Positions 10,258-19,729 of a DNA stretch of 64,000 nucleotides are shown here, one piece after another. The notes below the pieces were generated by a model. The model had not been told where the DNA came from. It saw only the letters and a program-made list of their open reading frames with translations, and searched no databases. The DNA comes from Ilyomonas sp963847085 (lineage in GTDB: Bacteria; Bacteroidota; Bacteroidia; Chitinophagales; Chitinophagaceae): the NCBI GenBank assembly GCA_963847085.1, contig CAWJYO010000004.1:186001-250000 (forward strand), written 5' to 3'. A program made the translations under genes and the position numbers. How positions within the stretch are numbered: position 1 is the first letter of the stretch; each line of letters begins with the position of its first letter.

Positions 10258-11366
10258 AATATATTGCTTTATGCAGCACCATCTTTTGGCACTTTGTTAA
10301 TCCTTCAAAAATTGGTAACAGTGTAACCGCCGTAATGATCATTGCCTGCCCTTTTGCTCTGCTGTTGAGCAACACATTTACCAACGGAAATATTCGTCGC
10401 ATATTAAGCCGTAATAAATTGTATTTGCGCAACGCGCAAACCATCGAGAACATTACAAAAGTGACTCACATTGTATTCGATAAAACCGTCACACTAACCA
10501 CCCGAAGTTATGGCGATATAGTGTATGAAGGAAAGCATATTACATCATCTTTAAAAACTAAGATTGCATCGCTTGTTGCACAATCTACATATCCGGTAAG
10601 CAAAGCCATTGCTGATTATTATAAAAAGGAAAAAAGCGATTGCATTGTACAGGCATTTAAAGAAACGCCTGGCAAAGGCATTGAAGGTTTCGTGGATGGC
10701 GATCTTATCTCTATCGGCTCGAAGGCATTCCTGTTTAAACAAAAACGCGCTATACTGAAACGGCGGTGTATGTGGCATTGGAAGAAAAAGTAGTGGGTAG
10801 ATTCTGCCTGAAAATCATTATCGTAACGGTGTGCAGGCGTTAATTTATCAATTACGAAAACACTATCCGCTTACTGTATTAAGCGGCGATAAAGAAAGTG
10901 AAAAGCACTATCTGCAACAAAACTGTTTGGTGGCAATGCAGATATATTGTTTCATCAACAACCGGAAGATAAATTGACTGCCATTCGGCAATTGCAAAAA
11001 AGGGCCAAAACTGTAATGATGCTTGGTGATGGATTGAACGATGCCGGCGCTTTAAAAAGTGCAGATGTCGGCATTGCCATTACTGATAACAGCAACAACT
11101 TTACACCTGCCAGCGATGGTATTCTGGAAGCAGCTAACCTGCCTTTGCTGTATCGGTTTATCTTTTTTTGTAAAATCAATAAAGGAGTGGTGCTGGCAAG
11201 TTTCATTATCTCCATCATCTATAACATAATTGGTATTTATTATGCTGTGCAAGGAAATTTATCACCCATGATTGCAACGATACTGATGGCATCCAGCGGC
11301 CTTAGTATTTAGCTGATTACATTTGGAAGCAGCAGTTTAGCTGCGAGATGGCTGGGGTTGAAGTAA
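10258..11366 (+). pseudogene. Decayed CcoI/FixI-type copper-transporting P-type ATPase
   Basis: Pieces in different frames line up with the C-terminal half of a CPx ATPase. A membrane helix with FWHFVNPSKIGNSV leads into IIACPFA, where the metal motif CPC has become CPF. The phosphorylation site DKTGT reads DKTVT near 10483. A nucleotide-binding piece (TPGKGIEGFVDGDLISIGSKAF) follows. After two frame changes (about 10790-10800 and 10930) come the hinge motif MLGDGLNDAGALKSADVGIA and the last helices. An in-frame TAG at 11311 precedes the natural end (SSSLAARWLGLK, stop at 11364-11366). CcoI/FixI pumps supply copper for cbb3 cytochrome oxidase. Loss of both CPC and DKTGT means the copy cannot work. 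No N-terminal half was found. Confidence 0.88.
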
Positions 11367-11399
11367 GAATGTTTAGGTGATGATTGTTTAACCACACTT

Positions 11400-12539
11400 T
11401 CAACTTGTCGCGTCTAACTCATTTGTGTCTATATAATTAAATTCGACTTTGCTTTGGTTGATTATCTCGTTAAGTATTTTATTTAGATGTCCTGATCGAA
11501 TGGTTTCTCTGAATCTGTCTTGAAGTGTAGGAATGTTGATTACTTCTTCAATGCACTGCATATATCTATCAACGATTGCTGTTATAGAATAGATTTTTGT
11601 AGCATTCTCCCCAATCCTGTTCAAGAGATAGTCTATAGTTTCGGTTGATTTTATAACAAACGTAACAGGGTATTTTTGAATCTTATCCATATCAAGAAAA
11701 TACTTTTTAAAGTCTAATGTTTCTGTAACTTGAAAGAACCTTCCTAATGGCTTCATCACGAAATCAATCCCTCCGTCATTTGCATTTGTTTTACCTGTTT
11801 TATACAATTTTAATGCGTCTTCTTTGAGGTTATCTCTATCAAAGCCCCAAACGATAGTAATATCCTGATAAAAATATTTGAGAATAGAATAGCTCACAAT
11901 TTCAAACAATCTTGCATCAACGTTTGGTGCAAGCAAACCTGTGATAAATGCTTCAACGTCTTCTTGTTTTGAATCTTCAATTTTTTGAAGTTCTTTACAA
12001 GCTTCAATGAATCTTTGAAATGCGTCTTGTTTTGTTTTTACGTATTCATCAATAATTTCAATGACGGCAGATGCAAGATTGTAAGTTGTCTTGCTGATTT
12101 TCACTTTCAGCAGGTTCTCATTTATCCAATAACGATTGGTTTGAAGGTTGCGAAGAATAGGAATGAACTCAGAACTGGGAAAGAAGCCTTGAAATTCAGA
12201 ATTCATTCGGTTGTTCAAAGCATGATTTTGAAGGCTTCCACCAAATGGTAATTCTCTTTGTCTTTTGAACAATTGAGAAAATGACGCCCCTTCATATTTT
12301 GAATAACTGCTTTTTATGTGATAGTTCTTTGAAATATAATCTTCAATAACTACATAAATAGCATACAGGTTAGCAAAGCTTGAACGGGCTTTTGAGCCTC
12401 TGTTTGCAGAACGTGTTTTTAAGTTGATATACTGTAATAACTGGCTTTTTTCAAAAATTTCATCAGCGTTATCACCAAAATGCTTTTGAAGAACCGATTT
12501 AATGTTTACCGTGAATAAATTTTCCATTTGGTTCTTCAA
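11400..12539 (-). CDS. Putative type II restriction endonuclease, partner of the adjacent methyltransferase
   Basis: This 379-residue protein is not one I recognise by name. It overlaps the 3' end of an adenine methyltransferase gene by 29-41 bases, the usual tight packing of restriction-modification pairs. Around residue 258 it has GGIDFVMKPLGRFFQVTE, which resembles the D...(E/Q)xK arrangement of Mrr-like PD-(D/E)xK nucleases, although the last position is not the expected lysine. Residues 1-160 are predicted mostly helical and could read DNA. Starts at 12539 (MKNQ) and 12527 (MENLFTV) are both possible. The endonuclease role is inferred mainly from context. Confidence 0.6.
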   Translation of the reverse strand: MKNQMENLFTVNIKSVLQKHFGDNADEIFEKSQLLQYINLKTRSANRGSKARSSFANLYAIYVVIEDYISKNYHIKSSYSKYEGASFSQLFKRQRELPFGGSLQNHALNNRMNSEFQGFFPSSEFIPILRNLQTNRYWINENLLKVKISKTTYNLASAVIEIIDEYVKTKQDAFQRFIEACKELQKIEDSKQEDVEAFITGLLAPNVDARLFEIVSYSILKYFYQDITIVWGFDRDNLKEDALKLYKTGKTNANDGGIDFVMKPLGRFFQVTETLDFKKYFLDMDKIQKYPVTFVIKSTETIDYLLNRIGENATKIYSITAIVDRYMQCIEEVINIPTLQDRFRETIRSGHLNKILNEIINQSKVEFNYIDTNELDATS

Positions 12540-13389
12540 ACAGTTTTAGATTTTGACTTGTTGCAATTTTTTCGATCTCAAAAGTGCGAATTTCCTTTTG
12601 GAGCTTTTGCCCTTTAAATTCTTCTGCAAGTTGTAATCTTCGCAAACCGATTTTCACGTATTCGTCTTGCAACTCAATGCCAATACATTTCCTTTCAAGT
12701 TCCTTCGCAACAAAGCATGTGGTGAAAGTGCCTGAGAAGGGGTCAAGCACAATTTCGCCTTTGTTTGAACTTGCTTTGATGATTCTTTCGAGTAAGGAAA
12801 TGGGTTTTTGCGTTGGATGATTTTCATATTCATCCATTCGGTATCGAACCCTTGCAAATTCCCAAACGTTTCCCGGAACTTTTTCAGAATTATAAACAGT
12901 GGGTACTGGTTTGCGATAATCAATTAATTTTCGTTTTGCTCCTGTTTTTGCTTCAATAAGAATATCATTAGCATTGAAAGTATAATTGTCCTTGTCTTTT
13001 ACACAAAAAAGAATGGGTTCATATATGGAGCCGAAATATTTCTTTGCCTGAACTCCTGAACTATCATAAGACCAAACAATTCTTGAAAGAATGCTAAGTT
13101 TACCTCTTAAGTAAATATCATAATAAGGCATGAATTGCGTGGAAGTCATAACATAAAAGCTGCCGTTCGGTTTCAGCTTTTGGATGCATAGATCAAGCCA
13201 TTCGTAACACCATTTTAAATAGTCTTCATCCTTTGTCCATTTATCTTTATGCCCGTTAAAGTTTTTACCGATGTTATACGGTGGGTCTGCAAAAATGAGG
13301 TCAATGGAATTATCTGCTACTTTGTCTTTTAGAACTTGTAGTACATCGCCATGAATAATTTTATAATTATCTGTACCGAATACTTCCAT
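12499..13389 (-). CDS. YhdJ-like DNA adenine-N6 methyltransferase
   Basis: This 296-residue protein has the beta-class order of N6-adenine methyltransferases: DPPYN near residue 35, a variable target region, then DPFSGT (SAM-binding) near residue 215. Long stretches such as RIVWSYDSSGVQAKK, MYEPILFCVKD-like text, DYRKPVPTVYN, KVPGNVWEF and MDEYENHPTQKP match my memory of E. coli YhdJ, which methylates ATGCAT. By inference this enzyme may have the same target. It comes first in a two-gene unit with the putative endonuclease and would protect the host DNA. YhdJ itself is an orphan methylase, so the pairing is notable. Confidence 0.88.
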   Translation of the reverse strand: MEVFGTDNYKIIHGDVLQVLKDKVADNSIDLIFADPPYNIGKNFNGHKDKWTKDEDYLKWCYEWLDLCIQKLKPNGSFYVMTSTQFMPYYDIYLRGKLSILSRIVWSYDSSGVQAKKYFGSIYEPILFCVKDKDNYTFNANDILIEAKTGAKRKLIDYRKPVPTVYNSEKVPGNVWEFARVRYRMDEYENHPTQKPISLLERIIKASSNKGEIVLDPFSGTFTTCFVAKELERKCIGIELQDEYVKIGLRRLQLAEEFKGQKLQKEIRTFEIEKIATSQNLKLFEEPNGKFIHGKH

Positions 13390-13707
13390 TGTAATGTTCT
13401 GTTTATTTAGGTAAATTTAAGCGAAAGCACAATTAGGTAATAAGGTATGTTGGTAAGTTTTTAAAAGTGAGGATCGCCCTTGGTAATAACGCATAACTTT
13501 CAGGGTCTTTTATTGAAGCCAGCTTTATTAATTTTGGGCAGGTTGTTGATAGAAAATTTTCGAATTTACAATGATGAAAAGCGGAAACGATACTGGCTTT
13601 GTGGTCGGTTTACCAATGTAATAAAACAGCGTGGAACAGCGCTATAAAAAAGGTACAAAACCAAACGTGGACAGATGCTTTGTAAACTTGTGTTCAACAC
13701 AATGCTT
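13390..13707. other. 318-base spacer without a recognisable gene
   Basis: The spacer separates the start of the methyltransferase gene (leftward) from the end of the globin gene (also leftward), so it should hold the methyltransferase promoter. I see only short unsupported frames, no strong hairpin and no recognisable repeat. Confidence 0.5.
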
Positions 13708-14133
13708 TCATGTATTAGCATTGCTATTTGGGTTAATGATGGGCAATGAGTTTCCGCCATCTGCATGAAGTATTTTGATTCTCATTATCGTTGCAATAGA
13801 CATAGCTCTTTGCTTTGCCAGTTTTGCTTTTTCTCCCTCAAACAATTGATCAACGGTTTGCGTAAAGAGTTGCAACCATCTATCAAAATCTTTATTACTT
13901 AACTTATTAAAATGATTCAATATGGTATGAACCTGTAAAGGATTTCCATGATAATCACCTGAATAAAAAAGTACGTTGTTCCAAAATGTATCGAGTACGG
14001 AAAGATGTTTATCCCAGTGATGTTTTCTTACATAAGCAAAAAAAGGGCTCAACCTTTCATCGTCCAACACTTTATTGTAAAATGAACGAACCAGCAATTG
14101 CACATCCTCAAAGGTTTCAATTTCCTTTTTCAT
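13708..14133 (-). CDS. Group III truncated haemoglobin
   Basis: This 141-residue protein matches group III truncated globins in its opening FEDVQLLVRSFYNKVLDDERLSPFF, the VRKHHWDKHLSVLDTFWNNVLF segment, and LQVHTIL, where the histidine is the probable proximal haem ligand. The tryptophan-rich FDRWLQLFTQTVDQLFEGEKA helix completes the fold. These proteins bind oxygen or NO in the cytoplasm and are often linked to stress responses. The gene stands alone on the minus strand. Confidence 0.9.
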   Translation of the reverse strand: MKKEIETFEDVQLLVRSFYNKVLDDERLSPFFAYVRKHHWDKHLSVLDTFWNNVLFYSGDYHGNPLQVHTILNHFNKLSNKDFDRWLQLFTQTVDQLFEGEKAKLAKQRAMSIATIMRIKILHADGGNSLPIINPNSNANT

Positions 14134-14588
14134 TCACAGCAATTTTATAGAATAATACATCTTTCTGTTGAATTTATTAACCGAAAACGCCGTTCAGTTT
14201 CTTTAGATGGAATAAGAGCTTTATTCAATGGTAAAAAGAATGTGATATAAATGCTTTTTATGCAAAAACAAAAGCGTTTGGCTTTTATTTGTATGCAAAA
14301 GTATAAATAAGGTGAGCCCAATTTTGCTTTGCCTCTCATTACATCATAAGTATAACAAAATAAACTTCCTTTTTGAAAAGCTTATGTAAAAAACAATACT
14401 ACGGAGGTATTTATGTTGTAATTACTATCAAAACTTTACGTAATGAAAATGAACAAAAGAAAAGACAAGCGTTCAGCTTGTCTTTTCTTTTACATCAGAT
14501 TGTTCTGTACAAATATTGTTAATGATGTAGATAGATACCTCCTCACTTTATTTGTACTGCTTAAAAATTATGATTACATAACAATCTA
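14134..14588. other. 455-base spacer with a terminator and one GCAAAAACAAA motif
   Basis: The spacer lies between the globin gene start and the end of the G1 peptidase gene. It contains the A-rich 11-mer at 14272-14282 and a strong hairpin at 14460-14487 (listed separately). A 64-codon minus-strand frame at 14145-14339 has no recognisable features and I do not call it. Confidence 0.5.
14460..14487. terminator. Hairpin terminator downstream of the G1 peptidase gene
   Basis: AAAGACAAGC and GCTTGTCTTT pair perfectly around the loop GTTCA, with A-rich sequence to the left and TCTTTTA to the right. On the minus strand it follows the peptidase stop codon by about 100 bases. Confidence 0.75.
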
Positions 14589-15524
14589 TCAGCTCTGTTT
14601 CAACCATTTTACCATTACGCTTGTATTAGATAGAACACTGGCGTAAGTAAGGTTGGTTCCGTCATCTCCTGTTATTTCTGTTATTGTTGAACCTTGCGTA
14701 TTAAGTGTATGATTCTTGGTTCCTGCGCTGCAATTGGAGAATACCATGGTAGAAAATACAGGTAAAATATCAGAAATACCTTCTACAATCCATTCAGCCG
14801 ATGCGCCAATAGATGTAACACCGGTAGGGTTCGTAATGCCAATTGTAGTTACCTGGTTAGTAGTTTTATTCATCATAGAACAAACGCCATGCGTAGGTGT
14901 AAAAGCGCAAACCAAAACGGTTAAATAATCTCCCGGTTTTATGGGAAAGTTATTAATTTGAATCGCTCCTATTGGCCACCATTCCGTCCATACCCAGTAA
15001 TTAACCGGGTTGTTGCCGGTTATGGTTGCGGCAGAGCCAGCCTGCAGCACCTGGTTATTGCCAAAGCCATCAATACCTACCCAAAATCCTACTGTCTCTT
15101 GCGTATTCGGTTCGTTAGAAACAGGAGTGATGGTTGGAATGAACCACTCTCCATACACAGTAACCACAGGTTCGGGTGGGTTGAAACCAAAATGATTTAC
15201 CTGCTGAACAGCCCCGGCCCAGCCATGCGGACTAAAGCTGGCATTGTTTTCTTCGGCTTTGATAACATGCGATCTGCGCTTCGACATGATTGGATCTACC
15301 GATACTTCGGCTTTGATGAATTTGGGTTTCGATTGAAAAGCGCGATCCCAAATCGCCCTTAGTTCCTTTTCATTTTCCGCATGAGGTTTTCTGGGAAGCC
15401 CATACTTATGCAGCATGTGGTCGTCTGCATTGAAAAGATCAAAATCTTCTGGTGGAGCATCGTAACAGGTAATGTGCTTCAGCACATCTTTGTCGGAAAC
15501 CTGTTGTTTGTCGTTGTTTGACAT
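14589..15524 (-). CDS. G1-family (eqolisin-like) glutamic peptidase with N-terminal pro-region
   Basis: This 311-residue protein has a charged N-terminal region (1-95) followed by an eqolisin-type beta-sandwich. Family signatures are GWAGAV (about 101-106), WVGIDG (148-153), LQAG with Gln161, YWVWTEWWP (176-184), INNFPIKPGD, ASAEWIVE with Glu244, and FSNC. The spacing of Gln161 and Glu244 (83 residues) equals that of the catalytic pair Gln53/Glu136 in scytalidoglutamic peptidase. G1 peptidases are acid endopeptidases best known in fungi and are uncommon in bacteria. No signal peptide is visible, which is odd for an acid protease. A small protein resembling the pro-region is encoded 66 bases upstream on the same strand. 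Confidence 0.85.
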   Translation of the reverse strand: MSNNDKQQVSDKDVLKHITCYDAPPEDFDLFNADDHMLHKYGLPRKPHAENEKELRAIWDRAFQSKPKFIKAEVSVDPIMSKRRSHVIKAEENNASFSPHGWAGAVQQVNHFGFNPPEPVVTVYGEWFIPTITPVSNEPNTQETVGFWVGIDGFGNNQVLQAGSAATITGNNPVNYWVWTEWWPIGAIQINNFPIKPGDYLTVLVCAFTPTHGVCSMMNKTTNQVTTIGITNPTGVTSIGASAEWIVEGISDILPVFSTMVFSNCSAGTKNHTLNTQGSTITEITGDDGTNLTYASVLSNTSVMVKWLKQS

Positions 15525-15590
15525 TGTGTGAGGTTTTATTGTTAAATGAAGAAATACAAAGGAGTCATTGCTTTTTGTAAAGAGATTCTT

Positions 15591-15815
15591 TCAGTCATCC
15601 GAATCTTTTTCAGGAGGCGTATTGTTGATGACAGCATTCTTACGATGGCTCATTATTTTGTCAACAGATATATCAGGTTTTACATACTGGGGTGGTTCAC
15701 CTTTACTATTGCCGCTTGGCTTTGGTATGCCGGCAGGCACATCCAGCTCGCTATAACTTGTATAATGTTTCAGCGTTTCTTCATCCGGATTTTTCTTCTT
15801 GTTCTTCTTTTTCAT
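15591..15815 (-). CDS. Small protein homologous to the pro-region of the adjacent G1 peptidase
   Basis: This 74-residue, highly charged protein has no membrane segment or signal. It shares two blocks with the pro-region of the downstream peptidase. LKHYTSY at 15-21 matches LKHITCY at 15-21. KPDISVDKIMSHRKNAVI (46-63) matches KAEVSVDPIMSKRRSHVI (71-88). No catalytic domain follows. It could be a separately made inhibitor or folding helper, a secretion or localisation module, or a relic of a duplicated peptidase gene. The conserved motif and intact frame argue that it is a real gene. Confidence 0.65.
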   Translation of the reverse strand: MKKKNKKKNPDEETLKHYTSYSELDVPAGIPKPSGNSKGEPPQYVKPDISVDKIMSHRKNAVINNTPPEKDSDD

Positions 15816-16049
15816 AACACAGATTTTTAGATGATGAATAAATAAGTATGCACTTGATGAATGATAATAAATATGGCAAAAACAAATCTGCTGTTTTGTT
15901 CTGCAACCGCGATGTATCTTGCAAGGAAACCGTTTTCAGAGACATTTGTTTTTGCCTCTTTTCTGTTGTCAGATGGCTGAAATAAACCCACATCTATCAT
16001 AATGAATGCAGCTTGTAAATACGTAATGATTCAAAAGTCTAAGAAGCTT

Positions 16050-16910
16050 TTATTTCCTGTTTGCATTCCTAAACAATCCTTTCAGCGTAGCTACGTTAGA
16101 GTGCATTTTTGAAGAATGAAATCCGGTGCTTGTTGTAAAGCTTGTTAGCTTTTCACTCCTGAGATTTGATTGATGTAAATGTTCGGGCATAAGATAAAGT
16201 CTGTCTGATAATGAAGCTTGTTGATGCCTGATGAAAGAAGTATCTTCTTTTGTTTTTGCACTCCATTCTTCGTTGCCTGTTGTTTGTTTTTTTATTGAAA
16301 AAACAGACTGACATTCCCTGTTAAATTCTGTCTCAAACATACCTGCACAAACGGTGGCTGTTTCTTTATCAACCACACTTAGCAGCAATTGTGTAAAGAA
16401 AGTAAATGCGCCGTTGCCCGCAGCAATTGCATCTTCCTGTTGCACTATATTTTCGGCAACGAAGTTCACCTGCGAAAATTCTTTTCTAAAATGGTCCGAC
16501 ACATACCAATTGCGCAAACAATTTTTTTCCATTACTAAATGCGTATCGGCAAGCATAAACGTTCCCGTGCAAAAGCCCGCGATTTGGGCGCCGCCATTGT
16601 ATTGTGTGGCGATCCAGGGAATGAAATCTGTGTTGCTTTTTAACGCAGTGGCAATATCGCCTGCCAGTGCAGGAACAAGCACCAGGTTCGCCCGGGAAGA
16701 GTCATTCGCAATAGTATAATGTGGGTTTACAGAAAACTTGTTGCAATATAATTTTACATCCGAAGTTGAACCAACGAGCGCAACGGTAAATGCGGGTGCT
16801 TTTCTTTTGTTAGCCAACAATAAATTTGCATAATTGAATATCTGGTAAAGCCGGTTGATACTGCTGAATACGGCACATTGTTGAGGAATGATGATGGAAA
16901 CCCGAATCAT
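16050..16910 (-). CDS. DJ-1/PfpI-domain protein, GlxA-like but without a recognisable AraC HTH
   Basis: Residues 1-185 match the glutaminase-like sensor domain of GlxA-type regulators: an opening strand VSIIIPQQCAVFSSI, VLVPALAG, and the nucleophile elbow GFCTGTFMLAD with its cysteine. These are normally followed by two AraC-type helix-turn-helix units. Here residues 200-286 (from GNEEWSAKTK to FRNANRK) do not look like an AraC domain, and I found none in the other two frames. The gene may be truncated by old frameshifts or have lost DNA binding. A regulator role is therefore uncertain. Confidence 0.65.
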   Translation of the reverse strand: MIRVSIIIPQQCAVFSSINRLYQIFNYANLLLANKRKAPAFTVALVGSTSDVKLYCNKFSVNPHYTIANDSSRANLVLVPALAGDIATALKSNTDFIPWIATQYNGGAQIAGFCTGTFMLADTHLVMEKNCLRNWYVSDHFRKEFSQVNFVAENIVQQEDAIAAGNGAFTFFTQLLLSVVDKETATVCAGMFETEFNRECQSVFSIKKQTTGNEEWSAKTKEDTSFIRHQQASLSDRLYLMPEHLHQSNLRSEKLTSFTTSTGFHSSKMHSNVATLKGLFRNANRK

Positions 16911-17089
16911 GATTGAACCTGTTTACGGTAACGAAAAAGACACTTCTTTCTTAGCGGTCATTGCAAGGCAAGATTATCAGGCAATCTGTCGTAGCAGTTG
17001 AAGTAAAGGTAACATTTTATTTATAACAAAGTGGATACAGCTACGCAATGATCCGCTTTACACAACGCCTTATGATAGTAAATTTCTAC

Positions 17090-17127
17090 AAAACAAAACC
17101 GTCTGAATAAGCAGACGGTTTTGTTTT
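17090..17127. terminator. Strong bidirectional hairpin terminator
   Basis: A perfect 16-base stem (AAAACAAAACCGTCTG with CAGACGGTTTTGTTTT) closes the loop AATAAG. It ends in T runs on either strand. It lies 57 bases after the end of the GH127-like gene on the minus strand. Confidence 0.9.
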
Positions 17128-17183
17128 ACCAACACTTATTTTTTAAGTATCAAAATTTCATTGAATGATTACTTATAAAAGAT

Positions 17184-19562
17184 TTATTTTCTTATCGTTC
17201 GGCAGCCAAACATTCTTCCCGCCGTTTTTCCTCCGGTTGCCTGAACCCGCACAACGATAGTGCTTTTGTGTAGCAAATTTTCCGGTACCGGATATTCTTT
17301 TTCATAAAACTTGCCAGGCTTTCCGCCAGATAATTCTTCCGAAGCAATCTTTACACCATCCACCAAAATATCGAACGAACGGTTTTTATCATCGCCAATG
17401 TAGGTGCATAACAATGCAGTGGGCTTATCCGCTTCTACTTTCATATCGAAAGAAAAGAAACCATTGTTGCGGGCTTCTCTGCCGGTTCTGCCAAAGGCAT
17501 CGCTTACATACGATTCTTCACTCGATTGCAGGTTATGATCCCGCTCGGGCTGCATTTGTCCCAACCGCATTACATCAATGGTTTGTTCTTCTATCTGTCT
17601 TTCTCTTTTCTTTTCGGCTTCATATTCAGCCTGTCTTGCGCTCCAGTCCTGTGGTGTAAAATAATCCCAGTACACACTGTAATGGTTGTTGATGTTTTGA
17701 TAGAAAGGAGACAAACTTACATCGAACGGCTTGCCTACATTTTGCGTATGAAACACCAAAGGATGAACCTTATCCGCAGTTGCCCAATCGCTTACATTGC
17801 GGTTATGAAGTAAGCAATACCGGCGTTCCATAAACCGGGTCTGGCATTGAGTCGCCAAGATTTCCTGCCAGCAAAACAGGACCATAAAACAACGCCACAC
17901 GGTCTTTATTATCAGGCATCGTTTCGGTATATAAACTCATTGGGAAATTCACTTCTACTCTTATCATTATTTTTCCATGTACGATTGATGATGAGATAAC
18001 CTGCACTGTCTATGTTTGTTTTTACCTCATTTTCCATTCACCTTTATTGTAGCATTTTCTTTTGCCCATGATGGCTGCCGGATTTTTACGGCAAAAGCAG
18101 AAGGAGGAGATTTTGTGTTGATAACCAAAGTTGTGTTGGCTGCTTCAGGGTACGATGTGGTTTGTGTAACCGTAATTTTTTTGTCGCGCCAGTTCAATTG
18201 CGATGGAATAAAAAGGTTTACATACAAGCTTCCGTCTGCCCCTTCAAAATAAATGTCTTCGCCATATTTTGAATGATTTTCCATGCCAGTTCCCACGCAA
18301 CAGGTAAAGGTGTTGAACGAATCGCTGAACTCTTTTTTACCGCCGCTTCTTAATGGCTCGAAATACAGCATCATAGCGGTGTTGGGGTCTTGCGAAGCCA
18401 AAATATCATTGTACAAAGCGCGTTCATAATAATCCATCAAACGGCTGTTCGGGTTCCAGTTAAACAAGTGGCCTGTTAGCTTTAGCATGTTGTAAGTACA
18501 GCAGCTTTCAGTCGTGTTATCACTTAGCTGATCGGATAGTTTTTTTGGCGCGCCGAGATACTCATAGTTGCCATTGCCGCCATTGGCATACGTATGGTCG
18601 TTCACTAAAATGTTCCAGCCTCTTGTAGCAATGGTTTCATCACTTTTATTGGATGTCAATTCGTATTGTCTTGCACTGCCAATGATCTTTGGAATATTGG
18701 TGTTGGAATGTTTGCCGGCCAGCGGATCTTCCTTGCCTTGCGCAAGTGGCTGCATTACAAAATCATCATAAAATTTATACGATAAATCCAAATACTTTTT
18801 ATTGCTCGTAATGCTATAAATGTTTGCCAGCACATCGTTCATTCCGCCATATTCACACTTCAACATTTTCTGTCGTTGTTCATCGGTTAAAGGGTTTACA
18901 ACAGTGCCAACCCAATCAGCTATTTTGGTAACTATCTTCAATGCTTCTTCATTATCACAATACAAATAAGCGTCAACCAAACCAGCCATTACTTTGTGCA
19001 CAGTGTACCAGGGACTCCAGCCACCGTTTAAATCGAACCCGCCCGATTTAATAATACCATGCTCTACTTTATACCAAAGCGAATCTTCATTGGGAATAGC
19101 GCCTACATAACCGGTTTTTCTTGCAGCTTGGCAACGAGCCAATTCACTAACGATATAATCAACTCTGCTTTTAAATTCTGCATCTCCGGTTGAGGCATAC
19201 ATCATTGAACAGGCAGATAAGTAATGCCCAAGCGTGTGCCCTGAAACACCAGCCGATTCCCAACCGCCATAAACGGAATCTTTTGGCGGTAACTGTGCAT
19301 TGGTGTAAAACCGATATAACAACCTATCGGGCTTTATAGAAAGCAGATAACCGCTGTCAGCACTTCTCCTTTTTGTAAACAGGCTGCCGGGTAGCAATTT
19401 CACGTCTTTTAAGTTGAAAGCATACGCCTGCAAACCAATGGCGGGTTTCACTTTTATTTTTGCATTATTTTTTTGGGGAAGATAAGATTGCCCGCTGCCA
19501 TTAATGTATAAAAAGCAAAGGGAGATAGCTGCTATAAAATATAAATTTATTTTACTCATCAT
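17184..19562 (-). CDS. GH127-like (DUF1680) secreted glycoside hydrolase, interrupted by three frameshifts
   Basis: The preferred start is 19562 (MMSKINLYFIAAISLCFLYI..., a signal peptide ending near GSGQ). The N-terminal alpha/alpha-barrel carries SGHTLGHYLSACS, GGFDLNGGWSPWYTVHK and TTESCCTYNMLKLT. These resemble the GH127 beta-L-arabinofuranosidase family, where cysteines and a glutamate bind zinc and act in catalysis. The frame breaks near 18028 (after IKVNGK), near 17970 (before RVEVNFPMSLYTET) and near 17812 (after YGTPVLLT). The downstream pieces continue the same protein to CRTIRK. Either the sequence has indel errors or the gene is newly inactivated. Substrate specificity within GH127 and its relatives cannot be read from sequence alone. 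Confidence 0.8.
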
Positions 19563-19729
19563 CAGTTTTGTTTTGTGGAAAAATATCTTTTTATAAAAAG
19601 AAACAAAAAAGTACATTCTACCTACACCTTTTTTAACCGGATTTATACAGATATTCTCATCGTTACAACATAGGTATATAATCGCCAACTCTTTTTAAAG
19701 ATGGAAGTGAAAGCTACTGTTTTCGGGCA

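Noticed and set aside
15781..15993. A 70-codon minus-strand frame overlapping the small pro-region-like gene
   Set aside because: It is in a different frame from the gene with the conserved SVDxIMS motif and has no support of its own.
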